Under the pieces are notes generated by a model. The model had not been told where the DNA came from, ran no database searches, and saw only the letters and a program-made list of their open reading frames with translations. A stretch of DNA of 64,000 nt, taken from NCBI GenBank assembly GCA_039621445.1, contig CP154954.1:65864891-65928890 (forward strand). Reading direction: 5' to 3'. Source of the stretch: Euglena gracilis. Lineage: Eukaryota; Euglenida; Euglenophyceae; Euglenales. A program made the translations under genes and the position numbers. Within the stretch, counting starts at the first letter, position 1. The number at the start of each line of letters is the position of its first letter. Positions 33,180-39,250 of the stretch are shown one piece after another.

Positions 33180-34849
33180 TATAGATATATATATATCTAT
33201 AGATATATATCTAGATATATAGATATAGATATATATATAATATATATCTAGATCTCTATATATATAGATATCTCTCTATCTATATCTATATATCTCTATA
33301 TATTATATCTCTCTCTCTATATATAGATCTCTCTCTCTCTCTCTATATATCTCTCTCTCTCTATATATATATATTGAAGAACTAAACACATTTTCGGATA
33401 ATTTTCTCACAAATCTCCAGTTTTACTCCCATTTTGGCCATTATGGATCAGCTTTTGCTAATTTGGGGCTATTTGTCACTTGGATTTTTTTTTAATTTGG
33501 GTCAATATGAGGATTTTTTATGGCATTTTGGCCATTTTGCGCCCTTTTGTTAATTTTGGGTCATTTTTTTACAATCTTTTGTGTATTTTGTTGGAATTTT
33601 GGGTAATTTTTGGTTATTTCAAGCCATTTTTGGTCATGTTGGTTGCTTTTAGGGCAATGGAGGCCTTTTGGGGCACTTTCTGGGGCATTTCCTTTTGATC
33701 TTGGCGAGACAATTCAGAAAATCGTTGCATCCCTTCACATTTTTTCTGTGACGGATACCCCCACCTATGGCCGACTATTTGCCGACCAGGGCCGACCAGG
33801 GCCGACCAGGGCCGACCAGGGCCGACCAGGGCCGACCAGAGCACCAAAATGGGAAGTGACCATAGGTGCCTGCCACCGACCGACTCCCCCTGGAAGCTGA
33901 CAACCACTTGGTCGGTGTTGTAGGTAAGGGCGTCCATTCAACCACCTCTGGTTGGGGGTTGCCACCCCCCCCCCAAGCTGCCAAATGGTTAACCCCAGAG
34001 GTTTGTTCCCATCCTCTGTGTAACCCAACTTGTCACCCGTGCCGGAGGAAAGGTGCATTTTTGCCACCCCATATGGGTCAGAAATGCAGTCCGGTTGATT
34101 TTCTGAGCGGAATTATAAAACACCTCCGACCCCGGCACAGAGCGCCTGAGGCAGAGATCAACGCTTTGGATTGGGGTCTGGGGGTGCCCCTCCGGGGGGT
34201 AGGACCCCCTTCAGGAAATGGATGGAATTTGTCCCCCCCCCTCTGTGCTGCCCAATCCGTCACACGACAACTGCATGGGGGGAAAGGTAGCCTCCCCCCC
34301 CCCAGCCCTGTGGGCCCCGACTACCACCTGGACTACGGGCTGGTGAGCTACCTCGGCACGGACCTCCTCCGCGCGCTGCTGGACCGCGGCTACCGCGGCC
34401 TGGCCTGTGTCCGCTCCGCCAACTCGTCGCCGTTCGACGAGGCGACTTACGCCCGTGCCGGTGCCCGCTCCGCCCTCCCCTTATTTATTGTTTGTTTTGT
34501 TTTGTTTTGTTTTGTTTTGTTTGTTTGTTGGTTGGTTGGTTGGTTTTGTTGGTTTTGTTTGTTTGTTTTGTTTTGTTTTGTTTTGTTTTGTTTTGTTTTG
34601 TTTTGTTTTGTTTTGTTTTGTTTTGTTTTGTTTTGTTTTGTTTGTTTCTGCATTCATTTTTTATATATTATGTGACGGTGGTGCAGCCGCTTGGGCACAA
34701 CTGGTTTGGGGGGCGGCCCCCACTGCTGCATCGGCAAGGACGTCCACCCGCAGGCGATGGTCTCGGCCCTGATGGCGGCCTACCTCCGCCACCAGGCGCC
34801 GCCCGACCCCACTCGCCTCCTGTCCAGAGATTCGTTGCAACACTGGTGA
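14099..34849 (+). CDS. Gene 2: complete membrane hybrid histidine kinase, about 24 exons
   Basis: This is the only copy that lies wholly in the window. It starts at an ATG at 14099 (or at an alternative duplicated first exon, ATG 14611) and ends with TGA at 34847-34849. The summed exons suggest roughly 750-820 residues. Domain order: short N-terminal segment; about five hydrophobic segments (exons 2, 4, 5, 7, 8, perhaps 4b); coiled coil (exon 9); dimerisation helix with candidate phospho-His at 24291-24293; second helix (exons 11-12); HATPase (exons A, J, B, C, D, E); receiver (exons E-end, F, G, H, I). By family knowledge it should be a membrane sensor kinase with an attached receiver. The receiver phospho-Asp is replaced by Gly (codon 31474-31476), so phosphotransfer to its own receiver is probably lost. 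Transcript evidence is needed for exact junctions. The duplicated first exon suggests alternative starts. Confidence 0.8.
14604..14718 (+). CDS. Gene 2 exon 1b: second copy of the first exon
   Basis: The exon follows tctccgcag. ATG is at 14611 and the exon encodes MFCAHVVRHARAAWQ then LRFSQPEMEGRR, with a GT donor (gtgaga). It is a diverged duplicate of exon 1a 500 bases upstream. It could be an alternative first exon or the relic of a partial gene copy. Confidence 0.6.
15051..15150 (+). CDS. Gene 2 exon 2: membrane segment 1
   Basis: The exon reads FGATEGRFTTTLTYYWIALT then TVFLM, a hydrophobic segment. It aligns with 47562 ([20 protein letters not shown]). The acceptor is gcaagcag or gcgcag, and the end is approximate. 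Confidence 0.7.
15225..15393. repeat. CAATATT tandem repeat
   Basis: About 17 units of (T)CAATATT(T/G) in the gene 2 exon 2-3 intron, directly after exon 2. Confidence 0.9.
15782..15856. repeat. (TA)n-rich tract
   Basis: Degenerate TA microsatellite in the gene 2 exon 2-3 intron. Confidence 0.85.
15901..16001 (+). CDS. Gene 2 exon 3: loop segment
   Basis: The exon follows accatcaaag. It encodes SLPVRCVKFGWFAHPDLVFS, matching [20 protein letters not shown] of gene 3 at 48179-48238. Upstream residues CGKGC precede it. It is probably a soluble loop between membrane segments. Confidence 0.65.
16284..16397 (+). CDS. Gene 2 exon 4: membrane segment 2
   Basis: The exon encodes PPATLHFLPFAILALLLVAM, a strongly hydrophobic stretch, then a short tail before GT (gtgcgg). 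It aligns with gene 3 [20 protein letters not shown] at 48953-49012. Confidence 0.68.
16968..17018 (+). CDS. Gene 2 candidate exon 4b: short hydrophobic exon
   Basis: It is a 51-base in-frame island bounded by acatacag and gtaggt and encodes ATHYLSVLFMMGTLSWQ. Splice signals and hydrophobicity suggest an exon. No counterpart was found in gene 3, so this is tentative. Confidence 0.33.
17442..17785. mobile_element. Intact 344-bp element of the TGACTGGTTTTT family with exact 8-bp duplication
   Basis: The ends CATACAAT and ATTGTATG are inverted. GTATCAAC occurs at 17434-17441 and again at 17786-17793 as an exact target duplication. The interior has GTGACTGACTGGTTTTTCG, paired C/G runs and a short A/T core, and no ORF for a transposase. 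It sits in a gene 2 intron. Relatives are at 1938, 27023, 39000 and the right end at 58210. Confidence 0.78.
18357..18473 (+). CDS. Gene 2 exon 5 left part: membrane segment 3
   Basis: It encodes NLAMIGWIACSVHLLAVEDL and ends at EASA. Over 27 residues it aligns without gaps with gene 3 exon 5. At 18474 an insertion starts with GT; the exon resumes at 19933 with LAEVF. Confidence 0.72.
19228..19408. mobile_element. Short palindromic element with CGTTGACAC motifs
   Basis: It starts CCTCCCCCCCCCCTTGTCG and ends CGACAAGGGGGGGGGT. It contains four copies of the palindrome arm GTGTCGTTGACAC or its partner GTGTCAACGAC, so it can fold into several hairpins. Confidence 0.6.
19795..19910. mobile_element. 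116-bp inverted-repeat element with C/G ends
   Basis: The ends are CCCCCCCCTTGTCTAACGAC and GTCGTTGGACAAGG plus a G run. It is flanked by CCGGAAAT (19787-19794) and CCAGAAAT (19911-19918). The AG of the right copy is the likely acceptor of the following exon. Confidence 0.65.
19915..19967 (+). CDS. Gene 2 exon 5 right part
   Basis: After ggccag the frame reads KSPTFA, then LAEVFLALQQN. LAEVF directly continues EASA of the left part when compared with gene 3, which reads ESDALAEVF without interruption. The first six residues may be insertion-derived sequence. Confidence 0.62.
20743..20823 (+). CDS. Gene 2 exon 6: extramembrane loop
   Basis: The exon follows a C-tract acceptor. It encodes AAATLRRYLGDELGQKFLWC, aligned with gene 3 [20 protein letters not shown]. 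The donor appears to be GC or GG rather than GT in both copies. Confidence 0.7.
21667..21762 (+). CDS. Gene 2 exon 7: membrane segment 4
   Basis: It encodes LVVNFFHLDLLQFLGMTWVS and SLSVLVSVPLP, aligned with gene 3 [20 protein letters not shown]. An in-frame TGA lies just upstream, so the exon must start close to 21664. Confidence 0.72.
21920..22515. mobile_element. TTGTCTAAGCACC-family element with a nested minisatellite element
   Basis: It shares the order (GGTTCTTACCCATCTTTTT, ACGGGGAGG, TTCAACAGTGGACCTCC, GGTGCGAAGCGCCGG, TTTTGGCAAAAT) with 31720-32212 and 63625-64000. In this copy about 295 bases of CCGGGAAACTGTCAGGG repeats (22016-22310) are inserted in the middle. Confidence 0.65.
22016..22310. 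repeat. GGGAAACTGTCAGGGTCCC minisatellite element, nested copy
   Basis: Repeats of GGGAAACTGTCAGGG and CCGGTACYGGCCAACCTGTC, starting in a C run. A free-standing copy is at 36493-36736. Confidence 0.75.
22671..22777 (+). CDS. Gene 2 exon 8: membrane segment 5
   Basis: The exon follows ttgtgtccag. It encodes LEVLVVSVILVLYTMGLGYY then MSLLAAG, a long hydrophobic segment. It aligns with 52764 ([20 protein letters not shown]). Confidence 0.72.
23083..23207 (+). CDS. Gene 2 exon 9: coiled-coil linker
   Basis: The exon follows ccccccag. It encodes [20 protein letters not shown] and more Ala/Glu/Lys heptads ending at DADT. This is typical of the signalling helix between sensor and kinase. The donor is GC, while gene 3 has GT at the same codon. 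Confidence 0.8.
24277..24362 (+). CDS. Gene 2 exon 10: dimerisation helix with candidate phospho-His
   Basis: The exon lies between gcccag and gtgagc. It encodes [16 protein letters not shown]. The His codon at 24291-24293 is placed as the phosphoacceptor by its position between coiled coil and ATPase and by the HxLKN pattern. The residue assignment is inferred. Confidence 0.75.
24676..24781 (+). CDS. Gene 2 exon 11: second dimerisation helix, part 1
   Basis: The exon follows ggccccag. It encodes HLYLHSLSPN, then [17 protein letters not shown]. In gene 3 the intron falls earlier, after ECLER, and GVAWCR opens the next exon. Confidence 0.72.
25273..25326 (+). CDS. Gene 2 exon 12: second dimerisation helix, part 2
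   Basis: It encodes [18 protein letters not shown]. It aligns with gene 3 [17 protein letters not shown]. No AG directly precedes it, so either the acceptor is non-canonical or the exon begins a few codons earlier after gcaaaag. Confidence 0.7.
25926..26003 (+). CDS. Gene 2 exon A: start of HATPase domain
   Basis: The exon follows ctttcacag. It reads LCDIDLAHFGRRLLQGRPFE and then AEFPGR. It is the same exon as 44 and 56007. Confidence 0.77.
26160..26219 (+). CDS. Gene 2 exon J
   Basis: The exon follows ctttggcag. It encodes AENVVQLDPLLCEIAG with GT at 26220. The intron before it is only about 155 bases long, the shortest in the window. Confidence 0.73.
26910..27022 (+). CDS. Gene 2 exon B: HATPase N box
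   Basis: It encodes [16 protein letters not shown] then LRFTAKLTPLL. The frame is open up to the left 8-bp duplication of an inserted element (27015-27022). It resumes in frame at 27360. Confidence 0.8.
27023..27351. mobile_element. 329-bp element forming the gene 2 B-C intron
   Basis: The ends CATGCCATTGCTAA and TAAGCAATGGTATG are inverted repeats. It is flanked by CTCCTGAC (27015-27022) and CTCCCGAC (27352-27359). It belongs to the TGACTGGTTTTT family. Excision plus loss of one duplication restores an open frame from exon B to exon C, with the same length as the restored gene 1 exon. Confidence 0.78.
27360..27471 (+). CDS. Gene 2 exon C: divergent G1 region
   Basis: It encodes RLTFTVTNRAHPARPPLTPE, then LVNSVRL before GT (gtgtga). 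A conventional acceptor gcgcag lies at 27384-27389, so the spliced exon may start at 27390. Without the upstream insertion the frame is continuous from exon B. Confidence 0.75.
28167..28617. repeat. Long (CA)n tract, gene 2 C-D intron
   Basis: About 450 bases of CA with short GCAC, ACCAC and ATGTACGC interruptions. The large ORFs on both strands here (Thr-His and Cys-Val repeats) are artefacts. Confidence 0.97.
28676..28792 (+). CDS. Gene 2 exon D: G2-like segment
   Basis: The exon encodes LLRGEVQPL then PLSDHLGMQHIGQAARVH, ending before a GT at 28793. It lies directly downstream of a 450-base (CA)n tract. Confidence 0.72.
29621..29775 (+). CDS. Gene 2 exon E: last ATPase strand plus first receiver strand
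   Basis: The exon follows gcccggag. It encodes HLRLSQAGDMVVLEASLEVT and continues unbroken to [10 protein letters not shown]. The domain boundary is intron-free here. Confidence 0.77.
30076..30137. repeat. (TA)n tract
   Basis: TA dinucleotides in the gene 2 E-F intron. Confidence 0.9.
30283..30345 (+). CDS. Gene 2 exon F: receiver acidic pair
   Basis: The exon encodes PIDDSPVARRLLVHTLAPG. The frame stays open to about 30618, so the exon could be longer, but homology with gene 1 stops at VHTL. Confidence 0.73.
31195..31316. repeat. AAATTAGGAATTT tandem repeat
   Basis: Five imperfect units of about 24 bases containing AAATTAGGAATT directly upstream of gene 2 exon G. Confidence 0.8.
31369..31479 (+). 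CDS. Gene 2 exon G: receiver with phospho-Asp replaced by Gly
   Basis: It encodes NGEPMRATVTAFGKNAEEVA and ends ADADIVILGQ. Gene 1 has Asp at the Gly position; here the codon is GGC at 31474-31476. A GAC to GGC change is a single substitution. It could be real loss of function or a sequencing error. Confidence 0.75.
31720..32212. mobile_element. TTGTCTAAGCACC-family element, gene 2 G-H intron
   Basis: The left end is a C run then TGTCTAAGTACCACC; the right end is GGTGCTGAGGCAAGG then a G run and AGGTA, its inverse. It contains three internal CACCACCCCCCTGGTTCTTA repeats and the GGTGCGAAGCGCCGG palindrome. The same family continues past the right edge at 63625. Confidence 0.68.
32886..32945. 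repeat. GCCGACCAGG tandem repeat, array 1
   Basis: Five to six perfect 10-base units. A second array of the same unit is at 33778-33838; both are in the gene 2 G-H intron. Confidence 0.92.
33005..33705 (+). repeat. Dispersed repeat with GATGCTGGGC units, copy 2
   Basis: Homologous to 10995-11460 in head and T-rich tail. About 220 bases of TA/TC microsatellite (33150-33376) separate the two parts. Confidence 0.68.
33150..33376. repeat. (TA)n and (TC)n microsatellite block
   Basis: Alternating TA, GATA and CTCT tracts of about 225 bases. Confidence 0.92.
33778..33838. repeat. GCCGACCAGG tandem repeat, array 2
   Basis: Six units identical to array 1 at 32886. Confidence 0.92.
34325..34465 (+). 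CDS. Gene 2 exon H
   Basis: It encodes HLDYGLVSYLGTDLLRALLD then RGYRGLACVRSAN and TYARAGA. It is longer than the gene 1 counterpart at its 3' end. A (TTTTG)n tract follows 27 bases later. Confidence 0.77.
34492..34642. repeat. (TTTTG)n pentanucleotide repeat
   Basis: Twenty-plus TTTTG units with GGTT interruptions between gene 2 exons H and I. Confidence 0.95.
34721..34849 (+). CDS. Gene 2 exon I: receiver Lys and C-terminus
   Basis: It encodes HCCIGKDVHPQAMVSALMAA, then a 20-residue tail and TGA at 34847-34849. The conserved Lys is at 34736-34738. A weak GT donor overlaps the stop codon. Confidence 0.75.
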   Translation, partial: HCCIGKDVHPQAMVSALMAAYLRHQAPPDPTRLLSRDSLQHW

Positions 34850-35744
34850 CCCGGGGGGAGGGTCCGGCAACCACGGGGAGAAGCGAAGCGTTGGAGTCAA
34901 CCTGGGATGCCAAAATGGTCCCCTAAACATGTGGCAGACTGTTTTATTTACTGTTGGTGACTCGGAAGGGCGAGTGGGAGAGGTGTGGTCCTCGGTGATG
35001 CCCAGAGCACCATGTAAGGAGGGCGTACATGGTTTGCCCCACCCCACCCCCTGGATCGGGGTGGTCCTGGGGGCTGGACCCCCAACCTGCGAAGGGGGTC
35101 CAGACCGACCCTGGGAGGGTACCTGGACCACCTCAAAATGTCAAAAATTTCCTGCCGGCATTTTGCACCGCAAGTTATTTGCATTTTTGACAATGTTTTG
35201 CCCCCCAAAATGCCCAAAGTGGCACTTTTGGCCGGTTTTGGGGGGTAAGAGGTTTTCGGCCCGGCGCTTTTGGCCTGGCATAAAAGTTGGTCATGCGGAC
35301 CGTGCCAGGGTCCGATCTACCCTAACCTGCCAGAGGACCGGGGAGTGGGGGCTCGGGGACCCATTCATTGGGGGGTCAATCGGCTGCATTGCGAGGTCAA
35401 TGGAGACCCCCCCCCGACCCCAACCCCTTGGGGAAGGTACTGGCTCCCTTCTGACAACCAGGCTTGCTCAGCAAACATCCCCCGGTCAGGTGCAATGTTT
35501 TGGTAAGTAATAATAAGTTGGCTAATAATCTGGCTAAATGTTGGCAGAAAGAAATGCGGCCAAAACAATGCCAAAGATGGCCAAAAGAAAACGATCAAAT
35601 ATTGAAATTAGCCAAAAAGCGCCCCCCCCCCCCAAAAAACGGCCATACACCAACACCATGGGCAGCCATTTCGCCACCTTACTCTCACCCGTCCAACGAC
35701 CACTAATTTTCGTTAAGGGTGGGCCCAGGTGGTGGGTGTCTCTG

Positions 35745-35880
35745 TTCCCGTCCTCGCTGCTGGGCCCACCGTTGGACGGCACGTTGTCGTCCGACGCCGA
35801 GGGGTCCCAGGGCATGGCGGCCGTGCCCCCCCTGGCCGGGGCCGACGACTCAAATGCCGGTCTTGTGGCGGCTGTTCACC
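35745..35880 (+). CDS. Exon-like GC-rich island of unknown gene
   Basis: One frame reads GPPLDGTLSSDAEGSQGMAA then PPLAGADDSNAGLVAAV. Base composition matches the true exons and contrasts with its flanks. It could be an extra 3' exon of gene 2, a 5' exon of gene 3, or part of another gene. No paralogous copy was found next to gene 1. Confidence 0.35.
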
Positions 35881-36492
35881 TTTCTCCGCAATTGGTTTCG
35901 GGGAAGTACATTGGCTTGCTTAGCAGATGGTGGGGGCGTTCCGATGAATGGAGGGTATGGGGATGTGGCTCCGGCAGCTTGGGTGGTGCGTCATTCTGGA
36001 AGCAGTAATGGGTCGTTCTGCACCACCAACGTATCCTGTTATTTTGAAGGGGGAAAAAACATTCAATACAAACAAAAGACGTGCATTTTTGTGTCTGATC
36101 CAACAATACCCCCCTCCAAATTATGCCCCCCCCCCCAATTATACGGCCCCCTTGAGGACCGATTTCAGCTGCCCTTCCACACTCCAGGAAGAACAAAGAA
36201 AACAAGGTTGAAAGCCTCTCAGGATACATCCGAAAATCACAAAATCGACGGAATTGAGTCAACATACATATTAAGCAGAGCGTTCGTGTGGTGACACAAA
36301 CAAGAGGTTTGGAATGGCCGCTGAAGTATTTTTCAGAGAAATTTGGTCCAAAAGGTACCGCCCCCTCCTCAAATAATAACCCTCTTCGCCTCTGACCTCC
36401 AGTGACCAGATAATACACCAGGGGACTCATAATTTGGGAGGGGTTTTAATTAATTCCAATTGAAATTGCATGTTGGAACCAGCCAGGTACCT

Positions 36493-36736
36493 ACCCCCCC
36501 CCCCCCCCGGGAAACTGTCATCCCCGAGAACCTGTCAGGGTCCCGCCCGGGAAACTGTCAGGGTCCCCGGTACCGGCCAACCTGTCAGTATAGGAAGTTG
36601 TCAGGGTCCCCGGTACTGGCCAACCTGTCAGGGTCATTTTTCATTGACTTTCGCTTGAAATGCCCTACCCGGGAAACTGTCAGGGTCCCCGGTACTGGCC
36701 AACCTGTCAGGTGACAGTTTCCCCGGGGGGGGGGGG
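36493..36736. mobile_element. GGGAAACTGTCAGGG element, free-standing copy
   Basis: The left end is a C run then GGGAAACTGTCATCC; the right end is GGTGACAGTTTCCCC then a G run. The inverted ends enclose direct repeats of CAGGGTCCCCGGTACYGGCC. The nested copy is at 22016. Confidence 0.68.
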
Positions 36737-38999
36737 GTATGGTGCCCCCTGCTGCTTTTGTGGCCAGCCTCTCCTTGTCCTGTCAGCCACACCTTCGGCC
36801 CCGTGCTCGCCCGGGTCCCCTCTCTGCCTCGGGAAACCCATCCAGTCCCTCCTTGGGGCCCGCCGGCAGCAATAGATTTTCGGTCTTATACGTCCGCCCT
36901 GTTTCGTCCCCGTTGCAGCCGAGGCCGCCTTGTGTGTGGACAATGGTTAGGGATGGACTGCCGACTCTCGGGTCAAATGGCCCCAATTGCGGTGTTTTCG
37001 TCCCCGGGTGTGGTGCCCTGCTCATTCCAAGCCATTTTCTGGAACGTGTCTTCGCCAAGCAAAAGCAGCCCAGACTCCGGTGTGTTATTTCCTGCCACGG
37101 CGCAATAACAGGGTTTGATTTAAATCGGACGAAACCTGAAGGATCAGGGGGTTCCAGCCAACATTTATATTTCCGGGTGAGGGCGAGGAAGGTGTAGCTG
37201 GGGGTAGAGGGGGGGAGTTGGATTGGGGACATTTCTACTCAGAGGCAAGGGTTTAGGGTGGAGTTTATTTTTGGTATATTGTCAGGGTTCGGATCAGGGG
37301 TAGGGATGAGTTCTGGGAGGGGTTGCAAGGTTGGGGTGGGGTACATGTCCCAGGTTGATGCCATGTCTCGCACTCTCTCCTTCCAGCCAGCAGCCTCGTT
37401 GCTGAGCAGCAGGATCCCTTCAAGGTTCTCTGAAGGCCTGGAGCAGTTAACACCGCCCGGAGAACCGAAAACCTCATGGGCTTTTTCGGACTTCGGTCCT
37501 GCTTTGGATAAAAATCTTTATCATTATTTTATTCATGAGTATTCCGAGCCAGGGGTGATACCTTGAGTGGACCAGCCTTTTCTGCCAAGTTTCTGCCACC
37601 CAGCTGAGTATATATTCTGTTTTGGGAAAAGAACGAATAGAATAACGGTCCAAAGAAAACGCAAGCAGGCATGAAGCTCTCCCCAAATTTCAGAAAGCAT
37701 CGCATAATCGCGAAAAACTTTTCTTGTCGTGTGGAAATAATGTTCAATAAATTTCAATTCAACATTCTCAAGCTTCTGAAGTTTGTCCTCACAAAGTATT
37801 TGGTTACCTGGCTGAGCAAGGAAGCCTCTTTTTCAACCAACCGCTTGTCATTCTTCACTCTTCTGCTTTTCTTGAGTGCCTCAGAAGTCAGAACCCACCT
37901 GCTTTTGGGCCGGTCCGCCAAACGAGCCAACCAGCTCAAAGCATTTCTGTGATGATGGAGGCCGGTACAGGTCCAAAGAACAACGGGGGGGGATGTGTTT
38001 CCATTTTTGTGCACCGGTTGTGCGTTTTTTCGATTTTTCCAAGAATGCACATTTTTGTTCATTTCATCATATTTTTCACGCTTTTTTTCCTTTTCGATTT
38101 TGGCTTTTTTTTTGTGATTTCGCCCATTTTTCACATGAGAATCAGACTGGCTGCCTTGATCTTCTGAACTGAACCAGGCCATGATTTCTTAGAAAGTGAA
38201 GGGTGCGATTTGGGCCTCACTGTTGTTACTGGGCTGGGTGTTTGCACACGCAAACGACACATATGCAAGAGCGTGCACACACATATCCGGCCAACACACA
38301 CACACACACACACACACCTGCACCAAAAATGCAACACATCTTCGACACATCGCAGATTGCTGAGTGCTGAATTTGATTTTTTTATTTGCAAGCAGCTTGT
38401 GCCGAAACAACAACTTATCACCTGTGTCTCAGTCCTCAGGTGTCCAAACATGACACAACTGAATATAGAGTGCAAAAGGCAAAGAAGCAAAGCAGTGTTT
38501 TCTGGGCTAGTTATTTTTGTTTTGTTTCCCCTCATATTTTGACCCAGCGGTTTGGGCTGTCCACACTCGCGACTGCACGCAAATGTATAGTGCTCCAAAT
38601 ACTGGCAAATGCCATTTTTTCCCATGCTGCGTTCAGTCGTGCTCAAGCACTGCTGAATTGTCAGTCTGTCTGAACCCATTTTGACCCGTGTGTGTGTGTG
38701 TGTTCTTGGTGCTTGTGACTTTGGAATGTGTTTTCCCTGCCTCCTCAGTGTATTCTGCCTCCCTGCTTTTTTTCTTACTGTGTATCTCCCCCGCCAAGGT
38801 TGCTGTGTTGACGTGACGTATGTTGGGTGCGGAATCTTTCCCCCCATTTCCTCCTCCTGCCTGACCCCAACCATATGCTGATCACATCGTTGCTGAGCAC
38901 CAGGTTCTTCACAACTTTTTGTTTGCTTAACACTGGGATTGTTACAGTTTGTTGTGACGCAGGACCAAAAAAACTCCACACCATTGAGGTGTGTCGACC

Positions 39000-39250
39000 C
39001 CCCCCCCCACGGGGGGAGGGGGCGACTGACCAGTTCTTTCAGAGTGACCAACCGATATTTGCCTTCAGACACCCCCCCCCCGGGGTGAGGTCGCCCAGAA
39101 ATGACCCAGTGGCCCCCCCACTGGGTGCCAAAGACGCCGAAATTTTTTTTTAGAAATTTAGACAATTCCATGGATTTTTGGTCCAAGTGGCCAGAGTGAC
39201 CGACCCCCCCCCCCGGGGGGGATACTGACTTGTTTCAAAAAAAAATGACT
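39000..39250. mobile_element. TGACTGGTTTTT-family element, degraded
   Basis: The left end CACCATTGAGGTGTGTCGACC matches that of the gene 1 copy. Inside are CGACTGACCAGTTCTTTCAG and the C/G runs. The right end is not recognisable. Confidence 0.5.

Larger units (their letters stand above)
14719..34720. other. Remaining introns of gene 2
   Basis: Apart from the elements listed separately, introns at 14719-15050, 19968-20742, 20824-21666, 22778-23082, 23208-24276, 24363-24675, 24782-25272, 25327-25925, 26220-26909, 28793-29620 and 29776-30282 show only AT-rich DNA, short C/G runs and fragments of the dispersed elements. No RNA gene or other coding island was recognised. The 31480-34324 intron is made almost entirely of repeats. 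Confidence 0.55.

Noticed and set aside
34447-34675. Phe/Val/Leu-rich ORF resembling a membrane protein
   Set aside because: It is a translation of the (TTTTG)n repeat in an intron.
38131-39186. 351-codon ORF on the minus strand
   Set aside because: It covers part of a TGACTGGTTTTT element and a CA tract, with low-complexity composition and no motif. It is an open frame by chance.
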